Notes: a model not told the origin generated them from the letters alone. Counted from the stretch's first letter, positions 1-5,594 are shown. The stretch is DNA of 5,727 nt from SVEL01 sp045126215 (GCA_045126215.1 JBGVOD010000049.1:1-5727), one strand, 5' to 3'. A program made the numbers and translations.

Positions 1-1049
1 GGACGCATCTGTTCAACAAGCTTGTCTTCTGTCATACCTGTGAACTGCATATACTGTTCCATAGAAAGACCCTGTGAAGTAATTCTTCTAGCAAAGTTGT
101 CTGCCATCTGTCTAATCTGTAAATCAACCATTGGATCTGGGATATCCATCTTTGCATTTTCAACAACTTTTTCTAATACATCTTCTTCAAACTGAGCCTT
201 TACTTCTTCTTCCTTATTTTCAAGAAGTTTCTTCTTTAAATCTTCCTTGTATTCAGCAAGTGTATCAAAATCAGATACATCCTGAGCAAAATCATCATCT
301 AATTCTGGTAATTCTTTTGCTTTGATTTCTTTAATTGTTACCTTGAACATAGCAGGCTTACCCTGTAATTCAGCTGCCTGATACTGTTCTGGGAATGTTA
401 CATTTACTTCAACTTCTTCACCAATGTTCTTGCCAATAAGCTGTTCTTCAAATGTATCAATGAATGAATGTGAACCAATTGTAAGTGGATAATCTGTTCC
501 TTTACCACCTTCAAATGCAACACCATCAACAAATCCTTCAAAGTCAATTGTTGTTGTATCTCCATCTGCAACAGGTCTGTCTGTAACAGGTACTAATCTT
601 GACTGTTTTTCTCTTTCTGAATTTAATGCAGCTTCAACTTCTTCATCTGTAACTTCAGCTGTCTTCTTTTCAACTTCAATGCCCTTGTATTCGCCAAGTT
701 CAACTTCTGGCTTTGTAGCCACTTCTGCTGTAAAGATAAATGGCTTTCCTGATTCTATCTGAACTACATCGATAGATGGCTGTGAAACTATATCTAAATC
801 ACAATTTTCGATTTCTTTTGTATATGCTTCTGGAATGATTTCGTTTGCTGCATCTTCAAGGAATACTCCCTTACCATACATCTTCTCAATCATCTTTCTA
901 GGTGCTTTACCCTTTCTGAAACCAGCAATGTTGATTTTTCCTCTATTCTTCTGGTATGCCTTTTCAATTGCTTTTTCGAAATCCTCTGCTGAAACTTCGA
1001 TTGTGAGCTTTGCCATATTTTTCTCTAATACTTCTACTTGTAAACTCAT
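1..1049 (-). CDS. tig: Trigger factor, ribosome-associated chaperone / peptidyl-prolyl isomerase (3' end cut by window edge)
   Basis: This ATP-independent chaperone docks at the ribosome exit tunnel and shields nascent chains in the cytoplasm. The frame is open from the ATG at 1049 to the window edge and gives 349 complete codons; the family is usually about 430 residues, so roughly the last 80 are outside. The N-terminal ribosome-binding domain (about 1-112) carries the signature GFRKGKAPR at residues 43-51, the same position as in E. coli. An FKBP-like PPIase domain spans about 160-243 (starting VADGDTTTIDFEG, with the YPLTIGSHSFIDTFEEQLIG stretch at 187-206). The helical C-terminal domain begins near 250 with PELDDDFAQDVSD. 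The start is set by AAGGAGG at 1060-1066, ten bases before the ATG. A consensus promoter lies just upstream. In many bacteria clpP and clpX follow tig; that would be beyond position 1 and is not seen. Confidence 0.97.
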   Translation of the reverse strand, partial: MSLQVEVLEKNMAKLTIEVSAEDFEKAIEKAYQKNRGKINIAGFRKGKAPRKMIEKMYGKGVFLEDAANEIIPEAYTKEIENCDLDIVSQPSIDVVQIESGKPFIFTAEVATKPEVELGEYKGIEVEKKTAEVTDEEVEAALNSEREKQSRLVPVTDRPVADGDTTTIDFEGFVDGVAFEGGKGTDYPLTIGSHSFIDTFEEQLIGKNIGEEVEVNVTFPEQYQAAELQGKPAMFKVTIKEIKAKELPELDDDFAQDVSDFDTLAEYKEDLKKKLLENKEEEVKAQFEEDVLEKVVENAKMDIPDPMVDLQIRQMADNFARRITSQGLSMEQYMQFTGMTEDKLVEQMR

Positions 1050-1089
1050 TTTTCTTATTCCTCCTTAATTTAGACCATAGCATCAGTGT

Positions 1090-1118
1090 ATTATATCATA
1101 CATATTTTTCATTGTCAA
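1090..1118 (-). promoter_or_regulatory. Consensus sigma-A promoter for tig
   Basis: Read on the minus strand, TTGACA (1113-1118) and TATAAT (1090-1095) are separated by exactly 17 bases, and TGA before the -10 gives an extended -10 element. All twelve hexamer positions match consensus. Transcription should begin near 1083, giving a leader of about 34 nt before the tig ATG. The -35 box begins only 14 bases after the stop codon of the upstream lipoprotein gene. No hairpin terminator is visible in the gap, so tig probably has both its own strong transcript and read-through from upstream. Confidence 0.88.
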
Positions 1119-1132
1119 AAACAACTAATGTT

Positions 1133-2086
1133 CTAATCTGCTTTTTCTTTTGTTGTTTCTAAAACCTGTTTTTCTCCAGTATTATATACAACTGTTAATT
1201 TTAAAACTTTATAATTGACACCATTTGTTGTTGTATAAGATACCTCAGTATGTGTAGCAACTATATACTTTGATGTAGTACTCTTTACCTGAACTACCTT
1301 TCCTGATAATAATTCAATACTGCTATAACCTATTTCTTTATTCGCCGTTGTAGCTGTACCCTTAGATGTAATCATTTCTCTTCTGGTAGTCGTCTGACTG
1401 TTTTCTGTTGTCTGATTGCTTCCTGTCATCTGATTACTTCCAGTTGTCTGATTACCTCCAGTTGTCTCAATACTTCCTGTTGTCTCATTATTTAAAGATG
1501 TTTGCTGATTTCCAGTTGTATAATTGTTTGCAGTTGTCTGCTGATTTGATATGGTGTAACCTATATTGCCTTCATAATTGTCTCCATTACCAGTTGATTG
1601 CAACATATCTGACGATGGTTCTGACTGACTATTTTGATTTTGATTGAAATCATTTGTCTGTCCTTGATTACCTGCTTCACCACCATTTACTGTCTGACTT
1701 TCTCCTAAACTATCATTATCAATTATTGTTACAACAATATCCATAACCTTCTCTTTAGAATCAAGTTTAAATGTGTATGTTGCTTTATAATCACCAGGAG
1801 TATATATATCTACAGCAGATGCATCTACCCAAACTTCCAAATCATCATATTTTGAATCATTTGGAATAGAAACCATAGAAAGATAATCAATATCCTGCCC
1901 AACGTATGCTTTTATATTAGTAATTGAAACTACTATTTCATCTCCGTCTATAGAAACATTACCGGAAACAGTTCCTATTTCATTTCCATATACTATCTCA
2001 TTATCTTCTTCCCCACAGCCTGCTAAACACACTAACATACTGCTAAATAGGATAAAGAGACATATTAATTTCCCATATTTATTCAT
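1133..2086 (-). CDS. Putative surface lipoprotein: Ig-like domain, hexapeptide-repeat linker, unassigned C-terminal domain
   Basis: I do not recognise a named gene. The 317-residue product starts with a lipoprotein signal peptide: basic MNKYGK, a hydrophobic core, and lipobox LAGC with Cys24 as the likely lipidated residue, so the mature protein should be membrane-anchored on the outside. Residues about 50-123 resemble a bacterial Ig-like domain of the Cry22Aa/DUF5011 kind (YVGQDIDYLSMVSI, then VDIYTPGDYKATYTFKLDS and VMDIVVTIID). Residues about 124-245 are low-complexity Gly/Asn/Gln/Ser/Thr linker, including nine hexapeptide units at 182-235. The last 70 or so residues alternate hydrophobic and polar positions (SGKVVQVKSTTSKYIVATH, then VLKLTVVYNTGEKQVLE), suggesting beta structure of unknown fold. 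I chose the ATG at 2086 over an in-frame TTG at 2095: the TTG has AGAAAG abutting it, while the ATG has AGAAAG at workable spacing. It begins 20 bases after the DJ-1-family stop codon and is probably co-transcribed with that gene. Confidence 0.85.
   Translation of the reverse strand: MNKYGKLICLFILFSSMLVCLAGCGEEDNEIVYGNEIGTVSGNVSIDGDEIVVSITNIKAYVGQDIDYLSMVSIPNDSKYDDLEVWVDASAVDIYTPGDYKATYTFKLDSKEKVMDIVVTIIDNDSLGESQTVNGGEAGNQGQTNDFNQNQNSQSEPSSDMLQSTGNGDNYEGNIGYTISNQQTTANNYTTGNQQTSLNNETTGSIETTGGNQTTGSNQMTGSNQTTENSQTTTRREMITSKGTATTANKEIGYSSIELLSGKVVQVKSTTSKYIVATHTEVSYTTTNGVNYKVLKLTVVYNTGEKQVLETTKEKAD
1382..1543 (-). repeat. In-frame 18-bp tandem repeat (nine degenerate units) coding a TTGSNQ-like hexapeptide
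   Basis: Nine consecutive 18-bp units lie inside the lipoprotein gene. They translate as QQTTAN, NYTTGN, QQTSLN, NETTGS, IETTGG, NQTTGS, NQMTGS, NQTTEN and SQTTTR. The best-conserved DNA units are in the centre (about 1405-1494), where adjacent units differ at only a few positions; the flanks are more diverged. The unit length is a multiple of three, so unit gain or loss would change linker length without breaking the frame. The Thr/Asn/Gln/Gly composition fits a flexible, extended spacer between the Ig-like domain and the C-terminal domain. Confidence 0.85.
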
Positions 2087-2106
2087 ATCTATCAACTTTC
2101 TAAGAA

Positions 2107-2661
2107 TTATTCAGTAATAAACTGAACCTTTTTCTTTAAACTGTCTGCTGTTTGTTTATCCTTTAATATCTCTACCAGTCTGAAACCTAATTCAAGTGAT
2201 GTTCCAAGACCTCTGCTTGTTGTAATATTTCCATCTGTAACAACTCTGTCCCATACAACTATAGCTCCATCAAGCATATTCTCATATCCCGGATAACATG
2301 TAGCTTTCTTTCCTTTTAATATTCCAAGCTCTCCGAAAATACTTGGTGCCGCACAAACTGCTGCCAATAATTTTCCCTGTTCATTAAACTTAATGATATT
2401 ATCACAAAGCACCTTTGTAGCTCTAAGATTTGGTGTACCTGGAATTCCACCTGGAAGGAATAACATATCTACAGTATCAAAATCTAAATCTTCTAATAAT
2501 ATGTCCGTCTTAATACAAATATTATGTGAGCTAACCACTTCATACTTGTCACTTACTGAAACAAGAAGAGTCTCTATCCCACTTCTTCTAAGTACATCAA
2601 CTACAGAAAGTGCTTCAACTTCTTCACATCCCTCTGCCATAAAACAACATACTCTACTCAT
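2107..2661 (-). CDS. DJ-1/PfpI superfamily protein (DJ-1/YajL/ThiJ branch)
   Basis: This 184-residue protein has the usual length and motifs of the DJ-1 branch of the class-I glutamine amidotransferase-like fold. The nucleophile-elbow cysteine is Cys103 in LLAAVCAAPSIFG, equivalent to human DJ-1 Cys106. Glu16 in EGCEEVEALSVVDVLRRSG aligns with DJ-1 Glu18, which sits beside that cysteine. DMLFLPGGIPGTPNLR (65-80) and TTSRGLGTSLELGFRLVE (147-164) are further family hallmarks. Members are cytoplasmic and linked to oxidative or carbonyl stress; deglycase, glyoxalase and chaperone activities have all been proposed and are debated, so I do not assign a reaction. The old ThiJ thiamine label is not supported here. 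The start is fixed by GGAGG at 2669-2673, seven bases before the ATG. It has its own promoter and is the first gene of a likely unit with the downstream lipoprotein gene. Confidence 0.93.
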   Translation of the reverse strand: MSRVCCFMAEGCEEVEALSVVDVLRRSGIETLLVSVSDKYEVVSSHNICIKTDILLEDLDFDTVDMLFLPGGIPGTPNLRATKVLCDNIIKFNEQGKLLAAVCAAPSIFGELGILKGKKATCYPGYENMLDGAIVVWDRVVTDGNITTSRGLGTSLELGFRLVEILKDKQTADSLKKKVQFITE

Positions 2662-2692
2662 TATTTTACCTCCATTTTTAAATTTCCTTTGT

Positions 2693-2721
2693 ATTATACC
2701 ATAATGTATCGATGATAAAAG
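2693..2721 (-). promoter_or_regulatory. Extended -10 promoter for the DJ-1-family gene
   Basis: On the minus strand a perfect TATAAT (2693-2698) is preceded by TGG (2701-2699), an extended -10 element. The -35 region is poor: TTTTAT or CTTTTA lies 16-17 bases upstream (2715-2721). Extended -10 promoters often tolerate this. The start would be near 2686, giving a leader of about 25 nt with GGAGG properly placed. Confidence 0.7.
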
Positions 2722-2802
2722 CTATATTTGTATAATATTTCTGTTAAAATATTTTAAAGAGATTTCTTAGATAGATTTGCGACAGATTTGGAGGTAATGG
2801 TA
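2722..2802. other. AT-rich divergent spacer with no recognised gene
   Basis: This stretch separates the leftward DJ-1-family promoter from the rightward tRNA promoter. A plus-strand TATAAT at 2731-2736 has no convincing -35 partner. GGAGG at 2790-2794 sits only two bases before an ATG that opens a nine-codon frame running across the tRNA -35 box, so I do not call it a gene. Confidence 0.5.
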
Positions 2803-2832
2803 TTGACAAACCACCTAATTGAATGATAGAAT
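2803..2832 (+). promoter_or_regulatory. Promoter of tRNA-Leu(UAG)
   Basis: A perfect TTGACA (2803-2808) and TAGAAT (2827-2832) are spaced by 18 bases, and TGA immediately before the -10 makes it extended. The start would be around 2839, a few bases before the mature tRNA 5' end at 2844, as expected for a short RNase P-trimmed leader. Confidence 0.82.
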
Positions 2833-2843
2833 ATCTCGTGTTC

Positions 2844-2923
2844 GCGGGTGTGGCGGAACTGGCAGACGCGCTAGACTTAGGATCTAGTGGGATACCGTGC
2901 AGGTTCGATTCCTGTCACCCGCA
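2844..2923 (+). tRNA. tRNA-Leu, anticodon UAG
   Basis: The 80-nt gene folds as a class II tRNA. The acceptor arms GCGGGTG (2844-2850) and CACCCGC (2916-2922) pair perfectly, with discriminator A2923. The D-arm contains AACTGGCAGAC. The anticodon stem CTAGA/TCTAG (2871-2875, 2883-2887) encloses the loop CTTAGGA, with anticodon TAG at 2878-2880, which reads CUN leucine codons. A short variable arm (about TGGGATACCG) precedes the T-arm with loop TTCGATT. CCA is not encoded (CTG follows), so a CCA-adding enzyme is needed. The 3' end, from the T-stem through four bases past the gene, is exactly duplicated at 3054-3070. Confidence 0.97.
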
Positions 2924-2927
2924 CTGA
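2911..2927 (+). repeat. 17-bp direct repeat, copy 1 (tRNA-Leu 3' end)
   Basis: CCTGTCACCCGCACTGA covers the 3' side of the T-stem, the acceptor 3' strand, the discriminator base and the next four bases. An identical copy in the same orientation lies at 3054-3070. Tyrosine-recombinase elements commonly integrate at tRNA 3' ends and leave direct repeats of this kind; whether that happened here is inference. Confidence 0.75.
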
Positions 2928-2969
2928 ATACAAAAAAAGACCTATTTGTAATAGGTCTTTTTTTGTATT
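2927..2969. terminator. Bidirectional intrinsic terminator between tRNA-Leu and the ABC operon
   Basis: The 19-bp arms AATACAAAAAAAGACCTAT (2927-2945) and its exact complement (2951-2969) flank a five-base loop, TTGTA. The core stem AGACCTAT/ATAGGTCT is followed by seven T on the plus strand. By symmetry the minus strand has the same stem and T-run, so it can end both the rightward tRNA transcript and leftward read-through from the ABC operon. The hairpin begins four bases after the tRNA discriminator base. Confidence 0.93.
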
Positions 2970-2970
2970 A

Positions 2971-3012
2971 GTGAAACGGAGAATCGAACCTGAGGTTCTC
3001 TCTCCGTTCCAC
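2971..3012 (-). other. tRNA-minihelix-like hairpin (possible tRNA relic)
   Basis: On the minus strand, GTGGAACGGAGA and TCTCCGTTTCAC form a 12-bp stem with one mismatch, the length of a stacked acceptor plus T stem. The enclosed segment includes CAGGTTCGATTC, identical to the T-arm sequence of the adjacent tRNA-Leu (2900-2911). No D-arm or anticodon arm fits upstream, and the T-stem pairs badly if the loop is read conventionally, so this is not a functional tRNA as far as I can see. It could be a degenerate or deleted tRNA, part of a repeat element, or chance similarity. Confidence 0.45.
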
Positions 3013-3017
3013 TCCGG

Positions 3018-3083
3018 TCCACGCATAACAGATGTCCACTGGACATCTTGCGCCCTGTCACCCGCACTGATCCGCGCATAAAA
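3018..3083. repeat. Palindrome and flanking direct repeats in a GC-rich island
   Basis: AGATGTCC (3030-3037) and GGACATCT (3041-3048) form a perfect 8-bp-arm palindrome around ACT; CGCA (3022-3025) and TGCG (3049-3052) can extend it past a bulge. It is bracketed by TCCACGCATAACA (3018-3030) and TCCGCGCATAAAA (3071-3083), which match at 11 of 13 positions. The wider island 2971-3080 is about 56% GC by my count, well above its flanks. No sensible protein is encoded. It looks like a small dispersed repeat or non-autonomous element, but the window holds only one copy. Confidence 0.5.
3054..3070 (+). repeat. 17-bp direct repeat, copy 2 (detached copy of the tRNA-Leu 3' end)
   Basis: This is an exact match to 2911-2927, 143 bp away and in the same orientation, with no tRNA body in front of it. 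It lies between the palindrome and the 3' end of the ABC ATPase gene. It could be the distal attachment site of a lost integrated element or part of a tRNA-derived repeat. Confidence 0.7.
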
Positions 3084-3097
3084 TAGTACGCCAATAG

Positions 3098-3679
3098 TTA
3101 TATACATCCAAAAAACTCTGCATCTGCCACATCGTGCGTAACAAGTATAATTGTTCTGTTCTTGCCTTTATTACGAACATACCTCTTTGTAACTTCCTTT
3201 GTCTCCTCATCTAATCCGGTAAAAGGTTCATCTAGAAGAAGAATGTCATATTCTGCCAACATTGCTCTAACTATGGCAACTCTTCTCTTTTCACCACCAC
3301 TCATATTTCTGACAAGTGTATTTGCATATTGACCAATATTTAATTTATTTAGTTCATCTATAATGTCATTTTCACAAAGTTTATCAGATACCATTTTTAT
3401 ATTTTTTAGAACACTTATGTTTTCAACTAGTCTGTCCTCTTGAAAAACCATGGAAAAACGGGGGTTTTCTAAATTATATATAATTTCACCTTCATATTTT
3501 TTTTCAATTCCCGCAATAACTTTAAGTATCGTTGTCTTTCCGTATCCTGATGGTGCCATAATTGTTGTTATTTTACCTTCTTCAAATTCTAATGAAAAAT
3601 CCTTCAAAATATATTCTTTATCGTATTTAAAAGACAGGTTTTTTATAGTAATTGCTTTTTTTGATTTACCATCCTTCAT
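3098..3679 (-). CDS. ABC transporter ATP-binding protein, NitT/TauT (SsuB/TauB-like) type, short form
   Basis: This is the cytoplasmic motor of the importer encoded with the two upstream genes. All nucleotide-binding motifs are present in 193 residues: Walker A APSGYGKTT (42-50, first Gly of the usual motif replaced by Ala), Q-loop Gln80 in VFQED, signature MSGGE (126-130, a variant of LSGGQ), Walker B ILLLDE with Glu151, D-loop TGLD (154-157) and H-loop His182. TauB/SsuB proteins are usually about 240-260 residues; this one stops at DAEFFGCI, eleven residues after the H-loop histidine. Its ATG is five bases after the permease stop, with an AGAGGT ribosome site at 3687-3692 overlapping that stop codon, which suggests translational coupling. 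The abrupt end lies close to the GC-rich repeat island, so loss of a short C-terminal tail is possible but unproven; the catalytic core is intact. Confidence 0.92.
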   Translation of the reverse strand: MKDGKSKKAITIKNLSFKYDKEYILKDFSLEFEEGKITTIMAPSGYGKTTILKVIAGIEKKYEGEIIYNLENPRFSMVFQEDRLVENISVLKNIKMVSDKLCENDIIDELNKLNIGQYANTLVRNMSGGEKRRVAIVRAMLAEYDILLLDEPFTGLDEETKEVTKRYVRNKGKNRTIILVTHDVADAEFFGCI

Positions 3680-3684
3680 CCTCT

Positions 3685-4470
3685 TTACCTCTTTTTTCCC
3701 ACCACGATTCTTGCCACAAATTTAATAATGACTTCGCATATCAGGCATAATGCAACAATAACTATAGTCCATGCAAACAATTCTGTTGTCATCAAATACA
3801 ACTTTGCCTTATATAATTCATTTCCAATGGTATTTTTGGCAAGTCCAATTATTTCTGCTGCAACGCCTGATTTCCACGCCATACCAATAGCTATAGACGC
3901 TGAAGAGAATATATATGGCATTATATCCGGAATATATATGTACCAGATTTTTTTTAAGAACGGAATTTTAAAAACCATTGCCATTTCCAATATCTTATAA
4001 TCAATACTTTCAAGGCCTGTCAAAGTATTTATATACATAGTTGGAAGAACCATCAGAAGTGGTATTACAACCGACAATTTTGACGAATTAACCCATAGCA
4101 GCACAAGTATAACAAAAGAGGCCACAGGTATAGTTTTTATAGTCTTTATCGGAAACCATAAAAAGATTTTAATGATTCTAAAACTGTATGATAAAATAGC
4201 CAAACATACGCCAGCTACCGTTCCAATCAAAAAACCTTCCAGTATCCTTGATACTGAACACTTTACAGTTTCATAAAACTCTTTTGATTGAATAAATTTT
4301 GTAAAAATAACATCAAATACTTCCAGTGGTTTAGGCAAAAAAATTTCTTTATCAATTTTTTCTGCAACCACATCCCATACAAAAAACCAAAATATTATTG
4401 AAATTAAATATAAAAATATTTTTATTATTTTTTCATACTTACTATTTTGCAATATAAAACATTTCTTCAT
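3685..4470 (-). CDS. ABC transporter permease, NitT/TauT (SsuC/TauC-like) type
   Basis: This integral membrane subunit forms the import channel. With the ATG at 4470 it has 261 residues. Hydrophobic segments lie near 15-34, 78-97, 114-127, 132-150, 187-205 and 232-252, consistent with about six helices. The cytoplasmic coupling loop (EAA-type) is at about 160-185 (ILEMAMVFKIPFLKKIWYIY then IP), where the ATPase docks. The segment WKSGVAAEIIGL and the following LYKAKLYLMTTELFAWT are typical of SsuC/TauC-like permeases. A GTG at 4485 would add five residues but has no ribosome site; the ATG at 4470 has AGGTGG eleven bases upstream, within the 3' end of the binding-protein gene. The overlap with that gene is 29 bases (44 with the GTG), so the two are co-transcribed and probably translationally coupled. 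Confidence 0.92.
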   Translation of the reverse strand: MKKCFILQNSKYEKIIKIFLYLISIIFWFFVWDVVAEKIDKEIFLPKPLEVFDVIFTKFIQSKEFYETVKCSVSRILEGFLIGTVAGVCLAILSYSFRIIKIFLWFPIKTIKTIPVASFVILVLLWVNSSKLSVVIPLLMVLPTMYINTLTGLESIDYKILEMAMVFKIPFLKKIWYIYIPDIMPYIFSSASIAIGMAWKSGVAAEIIGLAKNTIGNELYKAKLYLMTTELFAWTIVIVALCLICEVIIKFVARIVVGKKR

Positions 4471-5485
4471 TTGGAGTATTACCACCTATTGATGCTGGAT
4501 TTTGTGAATATAAAACATTTAAATACTCTTTTATTTTCTTCTGCATTTCCTCTCCATCTATATAAGTAACATTACAATATGGTATTGCTTTTTTTGCTAT
4601 TTCAGCTTTGAAAACATCATATTTTTCCAAGTATTCTGCTGTTTCATCAATATATTCATTTGCAAACTCTGTTGACTCTTTATATTCTTTCATAAATTCT
4701 TTGAAAGCAGTTTCGTTCTCTTCAATAAATTTCTTATTAGCAACAATAACACCTGTTACAACTGTACCATCATTCATATTTTCCCATTCATTTGTCACAT
4801 CAAGTGCTATCCTGATGTTTTGATTATTATTCATAGCCACTGTAACATACGGCTGTGGTAACATAGCTACAGCTGATGCATCATTATTCAATACTGCAAC
4901 AACTTCTGATGCTTCAGACTTATATTCAATAGTGACTTCTTCATCCGGATTAATTCCTGCTGATGAAAGCAGATATCTAAGTGTATATTCCGGTGTCGTT
5001 CCTTGTCCGGTACTATAAATTGTTTTACCTTTCAAATCAGCAACACTTTGTATACTTTCACCCTGTTCAACTATATACAATACTCCAAGTGTATTTATTG
5101 CAACTGTAACTATTTCACCATCTGTTTTATTATAAAGTATACTTGCAAGATTACAAGGAACTGCTGCAATATCAAGATCACCTTTGACAAGTCCTGTACT
5201 TATCTCATCAGCCTTGCCGACAATACTGTAATTATAATCATTATAACTTTCACCTCTTTCAGATAATTCAAAAAGTTCAATCATCCCGATTGCTGTAGGT
5301 CCTTTCATACACGCTATATTGATACTTGTTTTTTCATCACTATCTTTTTCGTTACTTTCATCTACTGAATTTTCACTTTCAGATGCAGAATTATTTTTGT
5401 CTTCCTTCTCTGAAACACCACAACTAGTTATGCCACAAAACACCATAACTCCACACAATAATACTGATAACAATCTTTTTCGCAT
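4442..5485 (-). CDS. ABC transporter substrate-binding lipoprotein, NitT/TauT (NMT1/THI5-like) family
   Basis: This first gene of the importer operon encodes the extracellular solute receptor. The 347-residue protein has a lipoprotein signal peptide (MRKRLLSVLLCGVMVFCGIT) with lipobox ITSC and lipidated Cys22, then an acidic Ser/Glu/Asn/Asp linker (23-52). The periplasmic-binding-protein-like fold begins at INIACMKGPTAIGMIELFE (55-73). GLVKGDLDIAAVPCNLAS (98-115) and SVADLKGKTIYSTGQGTTPE (147-166) are characteristic of SsuA/TauA/NMT1-like receptors. The C-terminal part (about 250-347) is Lys/Glu-rich and helical. AGGAGGG at 5495-5501, nine bases before the ATG, fixes the start. Family relatives bind sulfonates, nitrate, pyrimidine precursors and other ligands; nothing visible tells which one is bound here. 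Confidence 0.93.
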   Translation of the reverse strand: MRKRLLSVLLCGVMVFCGITSCGVSEKEDKNNSASESENSVDESNEKDSDEKTSINIACMKGPTAIGMIELFELSERGESYNDYNYSIVGKADEISTGLVKGDLDIAAVPCNLASILYNKTDGEIVTVAINTLGVLYIVEQGESIQSVADLKGKTIYSTGQGTTPEYTLRYLLSSAGINPDEEVTIEYKSEASEVVAVLNNDASAVAMLPQPYVTVAMNNNQNIRIALDVTNEWENMNDGTVVTGVIVANKKFIEENETAFKEFMKEYKESTEFANEYIDETAEYLEKYDVFKAEIAKKAIPYCNVTYIDGEEMQKKIKEYLNVLYSQNPASIGGNTPNEEMFYIAK

Positions 5486-5544
5486 AACAATAAACCCTCC
5501 TAAAAATATTAAATTAAAATTTTACGCACCATACACATACATAT

Positions 5545-5573
5545 ATAATACCAAAGATATACTCTTTTTACAA
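5545..5573 (-). promoter_or_regulatory. Proximal promoter of the ABC importer operon
   Basis: On the minus strand TTGTAA (5568-5573) and TATTAT (5545-5550) are spaced by 17 bases, with TGG giving an extended -10. The start would be near 5538, leaving a leader of about 53 nt with AGGAGGG at 5495-5501. That leader is too short for a typical TPP or S-box riboswitch, and none is recognisable. Confidence 0.7.
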
Positions 5574-5594
5574 GTTTTAACACATTAAAGATAG

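Noticed and set aside
131..325. Plus-strand frames opposite tig and other genes (for example 131-325, 835-1068, 1408-1647, 2393-2704, 3728-4000, 5003-5266)
   Set aside because: They are shadows of well-supported minus-strand genes, lack ribosome sites and have protein compositions typical of antisense translation.
1382..1543. A CRISPR-like array suggested by the regular 18-bp spacing
   Set aside because: The units are contiguous with no unique spacers, are in frame, and encode a hexapeptide repeat inside an open reading frame.
2087..2095. TTG at 2095 as the start of the lipoprotein
   Set aside because: Its purine-rich AGAAAG would abut the TTG, and it adds acidic MID before the basic signal-peptide N-terminus. 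The ATG at 2086 gives a better signal peptide and spacing.
2790..2826. A nine-codon frame preceded by GGAGG on the plus strand
   Set aside because: The gap between GGAGG and the ATG is only two bases, and the frame overlaps the tRNA promoter -35 box. Nothing supports translation.
2970..3050. A second functional tRNA on the minus strand
   Set aside because: Only a T-loop-like segment and a minihelix are present. The conventional T-stem mispairs, and no D-arm or anticodon arm can be fitted.
2877..3107. A 76-codon minus-strand frame ending in GIEPARYPTRS and a 64-codon plus-strand frame (2887-3081)
   Set aside because: Both run across the tRNA-Leu gene, the terminator and the repeat island. 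GIEPA-like peptides are well-known false translations of tRNA sequence, and neither frame has a convincing ribosome site.
2107..5485. A thiamine-precursor locus, suggested by the ThiJ-type label and the NMT1/THI5-like receptor
   Set aside because: The ThiJ name is historical and does not imply thiamine synthesis. The receptor family binds many ligands, the two units are separately transcribed, and no TPP riboswitch is visible upstream of either.
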